NCBI GenBank assembly: GCA_003117195.1
Contig: BDSI01000017.1
Location: 919,362-983,361 of the forward strand
Direction: 5' to 3'
Origin: Eudorina sp. 2006-703-Eu-15
Taxonomy: Eukaryota > Chlorophyta > Chlorophyceae > Chlamydomonadales > Volvocaceae
DNA: 64,000 nucleotides
Part shown: positions 25,001 through 40,000 of the stretch, in pieces
How the letters are laid out: each line of letters starts with the position of its first letter
Position numbering within the stretch: the first letter of the stretch is position 1
Notes under the pieces: model-generated
What the model saw: the letters and a program-made list of their open reading frames with translations, nothing else
Database searches by the model: none
Told to the model about the DNA's origin: nothing
Made by a program: the position numbers and the translations under genes

Positions 25001-28000
25001 TGTTGTTGCTGCTCTTCGTTAACATGATGATGCTGATGATGCGATGTGAGGGCCCTGCCTGGAGCCTGGTGACGAATCGCACTTTCTTAATGACAACCGT
25101 AACCCCTTTAATCACCCGTTCACACTTGACAGAAGAAAGGCATGATACGTTGCTGACCATGCGCGCGCGCGGGCAGTGCGTATCGAGCACCTGCATGGCG
25201 AAGTTGGTAGCTATCTAGCACACCAAACCGTCCCGGCAGAACCTACCCGCACAGTGAGCGACGCCTGACTTGGTAGCCCCTCCATCAGCAGCACCTCCGA
25301 CCAGAGCAGCTCCGCAGCCCTGCGCTGCACCTCGGCCGCCGCCGCCGCCACCTGCTCCGCCTCAGCCTCCCAGCTGTGCTCTGCCGCGTCGTCGCTTGAT
25401 TTCGACACCACCTCGTACAACGGCTTGCGCAGCTCCGGCCTCTTCAGGGCCTCAATGAGCGGGCGCATCATGGCCTCCCGCTCCTGGCAACTGCTCACAC
25501 TGCTCGAGTAACTCCGAGTGAGCGCCAGCGCCACGGCAGACACGAAATTGCCACTCGGCGTGGACCACGCGGAAGCCGCGGAAGCCAGTGGTTGCCCCTT
25601 CGTTGCGCGTGTTGCGGCGCCACCTCTGGCTGAGCAGTCAAGAAGTGCCCGTGCATGCTCAGCAGTACGCAGCAGGTTGCGCGGAGTGAGGCGGAAGTCC
25701 GGAAGCAGGCGCACGCTGCCGCTGGATGCCAGCGCCGCTGCCGTCGCGTGGTACGACACGCACAGCTCCGCCAATTCCGAACCGCCCGCGACGCCTGCGA
25801 ACCTGCCGCGCATAAGGGCCGTCAGGTCGTGGCTTGCCGCGTTGTCGGCTGAGAGGCTGCTGTCCAGTGGGGCCAGGCAGATGCGGATGACGCGGTTGTA
25901 GAAGGCGGAGGAGAGCTTGTTGGAGTGCCGGCGGCGGGGGTTGCAAGTGGCGAAGAGGCGGAAATCGGGGTGTATGGTTTTGTTGCGGGCAGACAGCACC
26001 TCGCCGTCCCCGTGCTCATACACGTTCAAGGTCGGGTTGTCCTCCATGAGGCTGTTCAGGCGCTCCACCACCTCCGGAGACGCGCTGTTGATGTTGTCGA
26101 GCAGCACCTGATGAAAGCCGGCGGCGCGGGGCAGGATCGGTGGGGTGTGCAAGCGCAAGTCCAATTAACATGGGTGACCGAGGACAGCCTGTGCCAGGGC
26201 AGCAAGCCTTAACTGGCAGAAGACATGGCGCGGTTTCCCTTCACAGTGTGTGGTGAGGACGCTTCGGCTATCAACGATGACCCGCCGTCAGGGGCAACTG
26301 CTACATTACAGCGGACCCCGTGGGTCATCGGTGACAGCCAACGGCGACAGCCGAGGCTAAATCCTCCGAGTGGTGTGTCATTATCCAAGCAACCGCCTCT
26401 TGCTCTGTTAAATTCTACATGAAGTTTGCGGTAAAGCGAGACTTGATGGATGTCGTCGAGCAGCAGAGGTATTGACAAAACGTAACACCGTTTAAACAAG
26501 AACGGTGTCCACATCGCACGTGAGACCAAAGATCTAGGGAGCGTAAGCCATCAAGACCGGTACGCGAGTAGCCGTACTCACCCAGTCGCCGTTCCTAATC
26601 GCCTGCACCAGCGCTGCATCCACCCACTCGAAGGTAACACCACCGGAGGTTTGGCCCCGTCCAGCAGCGGCACCCGGCTCGGACTGCATGTACGGCGCAC
26701 GGGCATTCGTAGCGAAACAAGACCTTCAGTTTTGAGATGCTCGAAGTACATCCACATATGGACATGGGCCACGCCGTCCAGAAATCCAGGTATTTGGGCA
26801 TAGCGAAATCCGGACTGGCAATGCTGGAGTCGATTCGCTGATTCGTGACAGCACGGCAAAAGGATTGTACGCATCAGGAACAGTAGCGTGCCATTATGAA
26901 TGACCACAAGGCACACCCTGCAAACCGTTTCTCACCAGAGCCGCACCAGTCCTCTGTAACTCCACAGCGGTGCGCTGGTCCAGCTTAGGCAGCTGCTTCT
27001 CCAGACGCCGCAGCTGCTGCAGGACGGTGAACGGCAGCCGCAAGCCTGCGCTAAGAGCCGCCCGAGTAGCTGCCCCGAGCTGCTGGCAGCGCCGCAGGAG
27101 GTCCTGCAGCATGGCGGGGCCGAGCATGGTCGTGGCAGCCACAGGCGCCAGCGCCCCAGTGCGCGCTGTAGGACCCGTTGCAGCGTTCTGAGCCGCGATA
27201 GTCTGCATTGCCTCCACAACTGAAGACTCTCGGAGGAGGCCCTCCATGCACGAGAACAGCTCCGCGCTCGCCTGCTGGTACGCAGGGTGGGAGCAGGCAT
27301 CATGTCCTGCCAGCTGCGCAGGCATTTGCTCCGAGGCGGCAGCCACAGTGGACCAGGCGGCCGCCTTGCACGCGGGGGCCACCTGCACAAGAGTCAGGTG
27401 GAGGAGCTGCGCCGCCAGCCGAGCCACGTCGGCCTGCAGGCAGCGGCTGCTGGCGCCTGAGCTGCTCTTAAGTGACGGCAGCCAGGCGCCGATGATGTCC
27501 GCCACATCTACGAATAACGTTGCATGTCACATGGCAAACCAGCATGAGGCTCTCGTAATGCCAACAATGCGCCACCAAAACGCGGGACAATGTGACGGTA
27601 ATGTTCAGCACAGCCCATCGGTTAACCTCACGTCTCGGGTCGAACGAAACCCCCCGCGGTTAGCAAGATATGTCGCTAGCAGGCTGCGGCCTCCCGCATG
27701 TATCTCGTCATTTCGGCGTGTGCCCCCATCCATGAAGGTCCAGGACCGACCTGTCTCAGCTGTCATGGGCACAATGCGCAGCCTCCTGCCCGCAAGCCTT
27801 GCCAACTCCGCCACGAGGGCTGACTTGCCGCTCGCCGTGTCGCCCTCCAGGCAGACAGTCCGACCGCTGAGACACGCGGCGGCCAGCGTCTCCAGACGCC
27901 GGCGGGTGCCAGGCGTCGGCACCAGTGGCGCAGTGGCGCCCGGCTCGTCACCTGTATGTGCGTATCATTACATATATAACCGCATAACTTCGAAACCACG

Positions 28001-31000
28001 TTTATGGGAATGAGCCTTAACTTCCACGCACAGATTGATTATGAGCATCATCCCTTCTCCGGCTTTGTCACGGTGAGGCTTACATGACTTGCCCCTCTCG
28101 TACACGTGCCGGCAGTGAAACCGGTATAGACAAGCTAGCTAGCTACCAAAGCTGTAGCACAACATACGCCGACCGGCGCACGCCTACCGAGCTGGACGCC
28201 TTAACCGAAGGTTTGCCAGCTTCGGCAAAGTTGCGGCACAACCTCGCCCGTTCACGTCGGCCTACCTCGGTGCATGTAAATGCTTCCGATGCGAAGTAGC
28301 CCAGGAGCAGTTCTGTCGATAGTGGCCTCCTCGCTCCTTCCCTGCCGTGTGGCGCCGATGTGGCGCCCGACCATCTCCCGTACTGCCTCCTGCTCTGCAG
28401 CGTCCCCGAAGGCTGACACGTACACAATCTCCAGGACCTTGGCCAGGGCGGCCAGTTTGATCGACTCGATGTCCGTATTGTCCTCGGCTGGGGAGTTAAT
28501 GTTGGCCGATGCAGCAGCGCCGTCGCCCCCAACCTCGCCATCCTTAGCAGGCACCGCCGCAGTCGTCCCCAGGTGGGGCTGCAGGCCGTAGTGCGTCTGC
28601 TGGTCCCGCATAATGCGCTCCAGCACGTCACGGACCTGAGGCCGCGTACAATGATCACAATAAAGGACTGGTAGCGGCGTCGTGGTGGTGCCGCATCTTA
28701 CCCTGACGCATCTTACCACAACTGCCGAGTATTCGCATGTCAGCATTTAATGGTGTACAAATAGTCTTACTACATTATTTATTATTTTTAAATTTTTATA
28801 TTTAATTAATTTAATATTAGTAATAATTAGTTAATTACTAATTATTAATTAGTAATTAATTAATTATTACTAATATTAAATTAATTAATATTTATTATTA
28901 ATTGAAATAATTAAATAATTATTGCATATTATTACTTATTAAATTCTGATTATTATTAGTATCAAGTAAACAATCAGATAGCAATAATCTTATCAGGATA
29001 CAGCACTCATTAATAGTTTTCCTCGTTCACGTAATTATTAAATACGTACGGTAGTTTCGTATTGTGCAATTTCCATTCATTGAGAAGTCCCTACACACAT
29101 ACTCTTCATCTTGATCCTTCCTTGGTCATAGCGCTTATGGCGAGAGCGCAGAGCACTTATTGGCCAGTGCGCTTATGTGTAAATTCCCACCAAAACTGCA
29201 TGCCCACAACCGATATAAAAATAACACCCTGAAAATAATATCGGCTGGCGTGCTGAAATGATTCTCAATTGCCCTCCTGTGGTTCTCCCCCGGAGCGGCC
29301 ATGGCCACACTCGCACCGACCTTGATCAAGTCCCGCAAGTTGAACTCCCGCACACTGCCCGCGCGGCCCAGAGCTTTCTCCCTAACCGCTGCCGACGCCT
29401 CCCGGTGGAAGTTGAAGATGGCGGCCACGTGGTCCATCCTGATGAAGCGCTTGTGGATGCACTCGGCGAACACGGGCAGCAGGATGACCGCCACTTCCCG
29501 CTCCGAGGGGGCACTCAGCCGCACGTGGGTAAACAGGCCGGACAGAGAGCGGGGCAGTTGGCTGCGGCCGCCGCCCGCAGAGACGGGGTTCATGGTCGCG
29601 AACACGCGGGCGCTGCCCAGGGCCACGCGCTCTCCAGTTATTGGTACGACAAAGTGGTCCGTATCCCTGCACTCGGGGAACGCGCGGTGCTTTGGATGTT
29701 TCTTATCCTCTTCGGCAGGTCTTCGGAAGGTCTTGCTGGTTGGAGCGCGTGGGTAGAATATGTAAACCAGCTAGCGTGCAAGTTAGGTAAGGAGGAGCAG
29801 GACTTTGCGAACAATACGGAATACCTGTCCATCACACAGTCCCAGTACAGCAAGACCATAAACTGCAGGTTTGATGTGATGGAGTGACCGACAGAAAAGG
29901 TGACGTCCAACTACCTCCACAGCGGGCACACCTGACCCCGGAACGGCATCAGGATGTATCGCGTCCGGCCCCGAAGATACTCATCTTGAACGTAACCGTT
30001 ACAAGGTGGACTCATCTTGCCGGTCGCTCACCTATCGAACAGGGGCGCCAGTCCGTCCAGCACCTCAGGCGACGCCAGGTTGAGCTCGTCCAGCAGCAGC
30101 CAGCTGCCCTCCCGGAGGGCCCGCAGCACCTTGCCGTCCTGCCATGAAAACACACGTGCCCCGGCCTGCATCCGCGGCATCACGCCGCCCAGCAGCTGCT
30201 GCAGAGTGGTCGAGGCACTGAAGTTGATGCGCTCGCAACGGACTCCGCACAGCGCCGCAACCTGCGGGGTAATGGCCGCGCGCAGGCATACAACAAGTTC
30301 GACGGACGGCGGACACATGAGGAAGGAGTTGCAAGAATGGGCTGTACTTGGCACCCGTGGTGGATTGTTGATCAGCGCAGGCATTCTGACCGTCCACAGG
30401 CAAATTTGCAATTAGAAATGCGATACATCCACCGCGATACGGCAAGAGAAGCTACTGTGAGATGGACAACAGTGGATATGTGAACCCTGCCGGAGCCACA
30501 CCTGCTCAATGATGGCTGTCTTGCCTATGCCCGGTGGTCCCTCGAGCAGCAGCGGCCGACCAAGGAGGAGCGCCGCGAACACGTTGGCCAAGTTGAGCAG
30601 CAAGGACGGTGTGGCCGTCAGCTTCATGCGCGAGGCGATGTCTTCCTGGGTCTCTGGCGGCGCGACGCCGGCCGCCGGGGACGGCAACGGGATGCTGAGA
30701 CCCAGGTACGACAGCTGCAACCGTTTGGCTCCCGGGCGATCAGCGTCCGGCACCAGCCGTACAGGGTGCTGATCAGATGAGGCACCCGCATCCTCCGCCT
30801 CCGCCGCAGGTGATGGACCCTGCACAGCCGCTGAGTACTGCTCGGGCAGGCCGTGTGCCACCTTCTTCGCTGTCCACCAGACCTGCAGCACGTCAGCCTG
30901 TTGTTCCAGGGACAGGTGCCCGAAGTATGCGAAACGAGCCGCCAGTATGACGGAAAGCTCCAAATCGCCACTGCCGGGCTGCTGCGACCCCGAACCCCGT

Positions 31001-34000
31001 ACATTACGCGGCGCAGACCACAACCGCGCAGCTAGGGCCGCCCAAGCCAGCAGCTGGCGCAGGTCGCCACCATCGCCGACCCTGCCCAGCTGGGGAACGT
31101 TGGATGCCGCGCTCCTCAACTCGAAAACTAGCTCCATGACTTTCGCCGCAGCGGCCGTCGCCGCAGCGCCAGCAGCTGCTGCCTGCAGGAACTCCCTCGC
31201 GACCAGGCCCCGCAGCTCCTCGTCCGTGTAGGGCGACACCAGCACCTCGGTGAAACGGGACCGAGTCGCCGGACTGACCTTGTTGATACCGCCGCTGTGC
31301 TGCACCAAGCTGCGGCCCGTGCGCAAAGTCGCGAAGATCTGCGTCCCGGGCGGCACCGCCACGTCTCGCGCCCCGCCATGTTCACCCGCTGCCGCCACGT
31401 CCTCCGCCACTGCGAACGAGCGCTCCGTCTCCAGCAACGGGTTGATCCGCTCCGTCACTGCCTGACTCGGCTGGTCGTAGTCCTCCAGCAGCACGGGCCG
31501 GCCCAACTTGGCGGCGACAGTGACCGGGCCGTCAATGAAGAGGAAGGTTGGCCGGGAGAGGACCGCTGCAGCGTCACCGCTGCCGTTGGCCGCAACCACG
31601 TTCGCCGCCGCGATGGCTGAGCAGACGCCCTGCCAAGCATCTACCAGGCGCCTCATCTGTGCCATGAGCTCCTGGTCAGGCTGCCGCAGCGCCTTGGCGA
31701 GGCGCTTGAGCAGCTGCTCGCAGATTTCCACCGCCGCGCAGAGTTGGAGGGGCAGCTGCAGCGGCTCCGCAGTCTCGCCATAAAGCCAGCGGCTGTGGAA
31801 CGAAACGCGGCCCTGCAAGGCCGCCAGCTGCTGAACCAGGTCTGCAGTCGTCAGCGCGGAAGCGCCCGCTGCTTCAGTCACAGTCGCCACAGCAACGGGG
31901 GACATTGCTGGTTCTGCACGTACAGGCGGCGCTGTGTCTGGCAGGAGCTGACGGAGACCGGTCGATGGCCGGCCAACATCGTTGGAAGCGCGGTGATGAT
32001 TGTCACCATGGACAACCGCGTCGCTGCCAGCCAAATTCCCAATTTCGTGGCCGCCATCGTCACCGCCACCGTTACCGCCGTCATCGCCGCTACCGCTGCT
32101 GCGTCTGCCAGTGCTGCTCGAGTGGTGCCGACAGATACGGACGGAGCCGAACACGTCCCAGGACTCATTGTCGCCCTCGTCGCTTGACGCCTTCGCCTGT
32201 GGTCCATAATTATGTGGCGCTGCAATCGTCGCTGTGTCCGGATGAGCAACGAGGAGGCCATCGTCGTCTTCGTCGTCACTCAAGGCGTTCAAATCCAGGC
32301 CAGCCAAGCGGCGCTCGAGCTGCCCGTCGTCCTGTTCCTCATCCCCGGAGTCGCTGCTGCTGCCATCGGAGGAGCACACGTCCCAGCTTCCGTTGCTGCT
32401 ACGTGCCCTGATGGCGCCACCGCCGAGGTTTGCTCCTTGCCTCCACTGCCGCAGGAGCGCCTCGTCATCACTGCTGTCCTCCTCGAGTAGCCAGCGGCTG
32501 CCTCTGTCCCCGCCTGACTGCCCGAGGCCTTCCTCCCCAGAGGCTGTCACAGCGGCCTTCAGGCCTTGTTCGAACTGCTCCGCGTCCCGCAAGAGTTCCG
32601 GAACCTCCCTTTCCAGCTGCTGCTGCGCCAGGGTGCGCGCTTGCGGCCCCAGCTCTTCAAACATAGCGGGCGCTGCGCTGGAAGCGATCGCATGTTCTTC
32701 GTCTTCACTGGAGCTGCTGGCACCGTCGTATGAGGTTTGCCAGCTGTCACACCGCCCAGGCACTGCCGTCATGCCCCACGGCCGAGAATCCTCGTCGCCC
32801 GACATGGGCAAACCTGCCTGACGCGCGGCACCGGCTGCGATGCTGTTGGCTGCAGCCAGCCGCCGGCGTGTGGACGCCGCCCGCCTAGCTAGCCAGTCCG
32901 CCAGCAGATGCTCGCACTCCTTCACAGCGGGCTTCAGCTGGTCGGTGATTGCCTGGCCCAGGTCCTTCAGGTCCTGACCCTGCTCACAACCCCAGGAAGC
33001 CGCGCCGCTGAATACACCCTGTGCTGAGAGCAATGCGTAGACACGATGACGGGCGTCTGTGGCGACCTTGGGAAGCTCCTGAGAATGACAACACAAGGGA
33101 AACGGGGTCCGTTCGTAAGGTACACTACAAGCACGGATGCAAGAGCGAGCACAGCATCACGTCTTCCCTAGATAAAGAGTGTTTCTGGTTTACCGTACAG
33201 ACGGTCTTAAGAAGCCGTACATAAGAAACCACTATCACCAAAAACAAAGCCTTACAGACGTGCGGTCTGTCAACAGTGCAACTTTGCAGCCCGTGGTTGG
33301 GGCATCTCTCTTTGGCAAAGATGTACGAGAATTGCTGCGCACAGCAGCAGTTTGCTGAGAACCTGCGGCACTGTGCGGTAACCATTTTCGGTGCACCTCG
33401 CCGGCACTGTACGACATTCAGCCCGGTACCTTGAGCAGCTCAACGGCCGAGAAGGGCTTTAGCTGCCCCACCAGGTCGGATGACTCCGTCTCTGCAGGTA
33501 AGGGAGTGCACGGAGAACAACACCCATGGAATCAAGGCGATGCCCACAAGACGCGGCAGTCCGTCGCCCCCGGGGCCCTTTCATGATAAACACTTACGCA
33601 ACCCTGCCCTGACATCTGCACCGACATGGGTCAGGGTGATTCGGGCGGGTGACTTAATGTACACACGCACGCACACCTCTTATCTGCTGCCAGCGTATTT
33701 GCTGCCAGCTGCGCCTTACCGGTAGTCAGGTGCTCCACCAGCAGCTCCTCCCGCCGGCCGGTGATGTCGCACCAGGCCCGCACTACCTCCGACTTGCAGG
33801 ACGAGGGCCCGCACAGTAGCACCGGCTCATGGCACGCGGCCGCCAGCGCCAGCTGCACCAGGTGCCGCTTGAAGCTGGCGGGCACACCGACATCATCGGC
33901 GTCGTGTGACGGTCGCTGATTGCTTCCGAAGAGAGCTCTTCCTATGGAAGCCCATCCGAGCTGCCCTGAGGACTGTCTCCAGTAGCGGCTGCGGCTGAGT

Positions 34001-37000
34001 TCGGCCCCACGCAACCGCAGAGACACAAGCCCGTCACTGAACACGACCGCGCTCGACTGCTGCTTGACGCTGTACGCCATGCCGGCGATGCGCTCGTGGA
34101 GTGCCTCCCAGCCGGTGACGCTGGCCAGCTTGGCTTGCAGCGAGGCCGCCGCGTCCGACCCTTGGGCCACCCGGCTCATCAGCAAGCTGGCTGCCGCATC
34201 CCCCAGTGAGGCGCCGAACTGCGCTGCCCTGACCTGGATCTTGATGATCTCGCGCATGGTGATTCGGGTCGGTGTATCCCGTAAGATGAAGTACAGCTCG
34301 GCCAGCTGGTGCGCCTCCACCGGGCTTATGGGCCTGATACGCCTGCAACCAACCGGCGGGATGGGGCGCGGTCCCGACATATTATGTGCTGTAAAGTGGT
34401 TCGTCGCTTGTGTTGTACCCCCGTTACGCAAGAAGTCACACTGCCTAGCAAACGCCTAATGACGTGGTACGAGTAGCCCCGCAGATACATCCACACGTGT
34501 ATTGTTGGTGGCATATGACCTCTGGCGGTTCCGTGCAAGCTCGCGCTGGAAAGCCTGTGTCTATTGACAGGCAGCTGCGCAATTAAGCAAGCTGCGTGGG
34601 CAGATGGTGTGGATCAAATCAAGTAAGGACATGATTTGTTCGGCGTAGTCCATCCTGCCTAGCTACCAATTATAGGACACACGTACCTTCCGTCAGTGCC
34701 CCCATCCTGCCATCCAGCCAGCAACGCGCTCCGCCTGTGAATGATCTCCGGCAGCTCCTCCCTGGAGAAGTCGGGCACCTGCACGTCCACCAGCCGGCCG
34801 CGTAGCGACAGCGGCAGCGGCTGGCGACCCGCGTAACCCCTCGCCGCGTTCTGTGTGGCCAGGAAGCAGAACCCGGGTGCGGCGCGCTGCACCCGGTCGG
34901 TGCCGGGCACCTGCACAAATCCCAGCCCCTCCAGCAAGGGGCTCAACAGCGCCAGGACACCAGGCGGGGCGAGGTTCAGCTCATCCGCCAGGAACCAGCT
35001 TCCAGTCCGCAGAGCCTGCAGGAGCGGGCCCTCTCGGAACGCACAGCCGCCGCCCGCAGCCGGCAGGAAGGTGCCCAGGTAGTCCTGGACCGTCGTGCTC
35101 TCCGAGTTGTTCACCCGCAACACGCGGTGGCCGCGCGCCGCCGCCACTGCCATCACCAGCGACGTCTTGCCCACGGCCGCCGGTCCCTCGAGCAGCACGG
35201 GCTGGCCCGTCTCCAGACACACGCAAAGTGCGGCGGCATGAGCGCGGCGCGCAGGAGTAAGCACGTGCCCGCCCTGCAGCTCGGTCATGTCACCTCCGCC
35301 GCCACCACGAGCAGTGCCGGGTACCGGTGCTGCACCTCCAAGAATGGCCTGCAGGCAGCTGCCATCGATGTCTCTCTCCGGGCCGTCGTCGGACTCATCA
35401 TGGTGCAGCAGTTGCCGCACCGCCAGCTCCACGTCACGACCGGCCTGCGACACAAGGCTGGTGCCGCCCAGTGTGACCTTGTAGGAGGCCCACAGCGCCC
35501 GGGCGAAATCCGCGCGGCGCCGCACCCGCAGCTGATGAGCGATGTCCACCAGACGGACCAGGGAGCGCAGGGTGAACCCAACCCGGGCCCTGAGCTCCCG
35601 CCGCAACACCACGCACAACTGCACAGCAAGCTGCACCGCACCCTCTCCATCGTCACCGCCGCCGCTCTGGCCATCCGCCCAGCCACGGCCGGCGCCGAGC
35701 AACACGCTGCAGAGCAGCTGCATCTCAGCCCTGAAGTGCGCTTCGCTGACTCCTGGGTCCATGATGTCGGACAGGTGGACCGCGGAGAGGCGGTTGGCCA
35801 GTGCCGGCGACAGCTCCTCGCCCAGCGCCGTCACTTCAGCGCTCCCGCTGGGCCGGGGTGGCGTGAAAGTCCCCAGGAAGAGGAAATCGGGGTGTACGGC
35901 CATGGGCTGTGTGTCGCCCCGCTCCGTGAGCACCCACACAGGCTGCCTCTCCAGCAGCGGATTGAGGCGCTCGAGGACGGTGGCATCCGCAAGGCCCAGG
36001 TTGTCCACAAGCAGGGGCTGGCCCATACGGCAGGCACGTGTGGCGGGGCCGTCGGCCCAGCCAATGGTGGCGGTGGCACCGTCGGAGGGAAGGTACTGAC
36101 CCACCAGGTCGCAGGGCTCCGATTCTGTAGGGGAGTAGTGGCAGCGCCGGGCAACGCGGCAGCACAGAAGTAGTGGGGAGAAGGGACATGCCACGCGTCG
36201 ACAGCGGTTGCGTAGTGCGTGCTGCAGTGCCGTCTGCATATGCGCGTGCTGGTAGCGTGCATGATACTACACGGCCGGCACAAACTCGCTTACAGCACAT
36301 CCGACGGTAATCTTCTAGCATATCCGACCGAGCTAAATGCACCTAGAAAGAGCCCATAGTCAATAATGTGAGCTCCTAAACCTGCCTTCCGTCTGTGAGG
36401 CATCTATGTTTCCTGGCTACCGCAATTCCTGGCAATGAGCTGTGTACCTGGGGTTAGGCTGATGTACTCGAGGGGAAGGTCGCGATGCTGCAGCAGACTC
36501 AGCAGCGCGCGTAGCGTCTCGGACTTGCCGCAGCCGTCGTCGCCCGTCACGAGCACCGGCTCGGCGGTCTTGAGAGCCGGGGCCAGCAGCTCCCACACCC
36601 GCAGAGCCCGTGGTGTCAACGCGAAGGGACGCTGCTGCCCTGGCTCGCACTCCAGCGGCGCCAGGCTCAGGCGACAGCCCTCCTCCCCGTCAAAGTTGAC
36701 ACCGTCCTGTGCGTGGACCTGGCCTAGCAGTGCATCTGACAGCGCCCTTTGGAACACTCGCAGCAGCTGCTCCCTGGAATGCCTGCCCCGCAGCTGGGCC
36801 GCGTAGAGCTCCACTCCCCGCTGGAAGAATGCCACTACCATGGCCGCAGTTGGGTCAGCGCCAGAGTCTGTACAATCTGCGACCTGCGCCGCACTTACGA
36901 GGGCCGCTAGCGTCCCTTCGTTGATCCATGGGACCCACAGCTGCTCACCGGGCACGCCGTACACGCCGTACTTCAGCATGAAGTCGTGGTCCCGCAGCAG

Positions 37001-40000
37001 CTTCCGCGCTCCGATGTGGGCTTGCAGCGCCGCGGCCTCGACCTGCGGCTGTGCCAGGCAAGCTGCGTCCGGAAAGCTGTGGGCAACAGCTTGGTTGCGA
37101 TGCTGTCCCATTGCTTCAGTCCGGGCCTTGACTGCCAGGTCATGCAGCACCGCCACAGATGCAGACCCGTCCGCTGTGGCGTCGCCGACACCGGCTGGTT
37201 GGGCACTGCCACCGTCGCAATCGCTGCTGCCGCTACCCAAGCACAATGCGCTCAGCAGCTTCGCCAGTCCACCCGCCATGGCGGTTGGGTGCTGGTGACC
37301 AACAGGCATGGTGTGGCCGTGAAAGGTCCGTGCTGCGTGCTCGGGATCGGGCAGCAGCTCCACCAGGACGCGCTGCAGGTCCGTTTTGCGCAGGCGCGCA
37401 ACGTAGATGGCGAAGGCGGTCTCCGTCAGGATGTGCAGGAGGCGCTGCGTTGGCCTGCTGCTGCTGCTGTTGATGCTCTGGCCACCCAGGGAGTTCGACG
37501 CGCCGGCGATCAGCCCCGACCCGGTGCCGCCCTCCATCGACAGCCGACCGGCCAGAGCCCCCGCCCACTTGAGCAACTCTCGGATGGTGGTGATGGCGTA
37601 TGGCGCAGAGCCCTGCACAGCACGTATGCATCCAGAAACATACGGGGGCAGATTCCAATCAGTCAACGACCAGCCGTTCAAAGCACCTGTCGGTCGGCAA
37701 AGGAAGCAGCAATTTCACCATGAAATCATGCACACGCCGTCCTCAATCCCTGACAATCGGCCTCCGCGGGTGCATTGCCGCAGAGCAGTGCCCGTACACC
37801 TACCTCGACCGAAAAGAGGCAGACCAGCATAATCACCTATCCGTCGGATCGCACCCCACACACATAGAACAAAAACCTTCGCAACCCAGAAACAAAGGTT
37901 GAGGACCGTACCTGAGGATTCCGGGCAATCGCGATGTGTACTCGCAGCATCTCGGCGGCGCAGATGTCGGCCACCGGGGCAGGGACTCCGGACTGCTGCA
38001 GCACTGCTGACACCACCTGCACCGGGGCAGGGCAGCAGATGGTGTTGGCGTTATGGTGGGTCTGTGCCCGCCACGACACGAGGAGACGACCATCACCAAA
38101 GTTCTTTCGTTCTTACAAAGCGGCAATGCGTCACCCATTCGAGGCGATAGTGTAACCCCCGTATACCTCTAATGAGCGGCTCGCAAGACCTTTTTTGGAC
38201 CAGCCTTGCCGGGTCATCACGCTCTACGCACCTGTTGCTGCTCCCGCTCGGGCAGCTCCTGGAACGTGACCGGCTCGAAGCGGCTGAGGAACGACGGCGA
38301 CAGCCGCTCGCGCTTGTCCTTGAAAAGGCCTGAATGGCGGGGTGGGTTGCAGAGCGACAGGTGTGCATCTGGGTTCCGGATGACACCGTATGTGCTGCGA
38401 TACGCGCAAACGATCACGATTGCTACTGATAATGACGTTCGGTCCTTGTACGAGTTGATTTGCCGCGACTGCCTGGTGCGACAGACGCAATGACTCACCC
38501 GTCCCGGGGTTCTGGGTAGCAAACAGGCGGAAGTCCGGGTGCCTCTTGATGGTCGCCACAAGCGCCGATCCCTCCTCCTGGGCGTCGTTGGGCGCACGAA
38601 CCTCCAAGGTGCCCAGATCCAGGGCCTGCTCCATCGCCTACATCGGAAAAGAGGAAGGAACAACCGGAAGAGAGCAAGAATTACTCACGCACACTCACAC
38701 ATGCGAGACAAGGTGATGCAATGCAGTTCATCCGACAAGGTACGGCAGTTTGTGAGAAATAGAACATACAACAAATGTACGATGTGTGTGATGTATGTTG
38801 TGCCTTGACTCACTGCCGTGCAGGTAGGTATTGAGACCCAAATACGTCAAAACCCAGAAACCCCACCAACACGACACGGACAGGTTTCCGATATGGGCCC
38901 CACGTCGCCTGCATTGGACGTTCAGGCTATCAGCTCCTTGCGACCTATCCTACGTACCTGCAACACGTTATCCGGCGCCAGGTTGACCTCGTCCAGCAGC
39001 AACCAGTAACCCTCCTTGAAGGCGACCGTGAACGGCTGCAGCTCCATGTCCGGCGTCTCCTGCCCCGTGGAGGGGTCCTTCCGAAGAACCATACGGGACA
39101 TCAGGTCCTCGATGGACACCTACGGGTGTTGGGTGTAATGCGCGGAGCAGCGCGTGAGCACTAGCCACCTTAAGGCTCAATGTGTATGTGTCGAACTGAC
39201 TAGCGTAAGCCAAATCCGGTTATATTCAAACGCTCAGTGCCGCTGTGGACGACAACGGACAAACAGGATGTGGTAACTTGCAGGCGACAGTTGCGACACA
39301 GAACCATGGCCCGGACCTTGGAATTGCAGGTACCGCAAATCACGTCCATACAGCAAGCGGCGCTAGTACTGCTTAGTCCCAACGTACCTTGGCGCTGAGG
39401 TTGAACCGAATGAGCTGTCGGCCTTGCTTGCCCGCTACATACGCGACGCTGGCGGTCTTGCCGACCCCGGTGCTGCCACTCAGCAGCAGCGGCTTTCCCG
39501 ACACAGCCGCCTCCTCGATCAGCCGCGTGTTCGCCAGGGTTGTGGCTGTCAGGACTAACCCCTCGGGTGCCCCGGCCTGCGGCTGGCGGCGAGCGGACGC
39601 GCCGTCAGGGTTGCCGTTAGGGCCCGCTGCACCCTGGCCAGCAGCCGGTGCCGCGGGCAGCCGTGTCGCCATGTCCCCAGCAGACGGCGCCATGAGCTGT
39701 CGCTGCAGCATCGCGATGGCCAAGTCGAAGTCATCCTGGCAAATGGCCTGGGTCGCCGTTCCGGTGCTGGTCCCGACTTCGGCGCAGAGAAACGTCTCGC
39801 CAGCAACCAAGCCCTGAGCCCCGCCAACTGTGGTAGAGTACCCGGCGCCTAGCAGGGTGCTGCCAGTGGCTGTGGCAGGCCGGGCCGCCGAAGAGCCCTT
39901 CTGCAGAGCTGCGCACTGGTTTTCGTCCAGGGCCAGCAGGATTCCCAACAGGTCACAGCAGGCGGTCACCACAACCGTAAGCGGGGATTCCTGCCACAGC

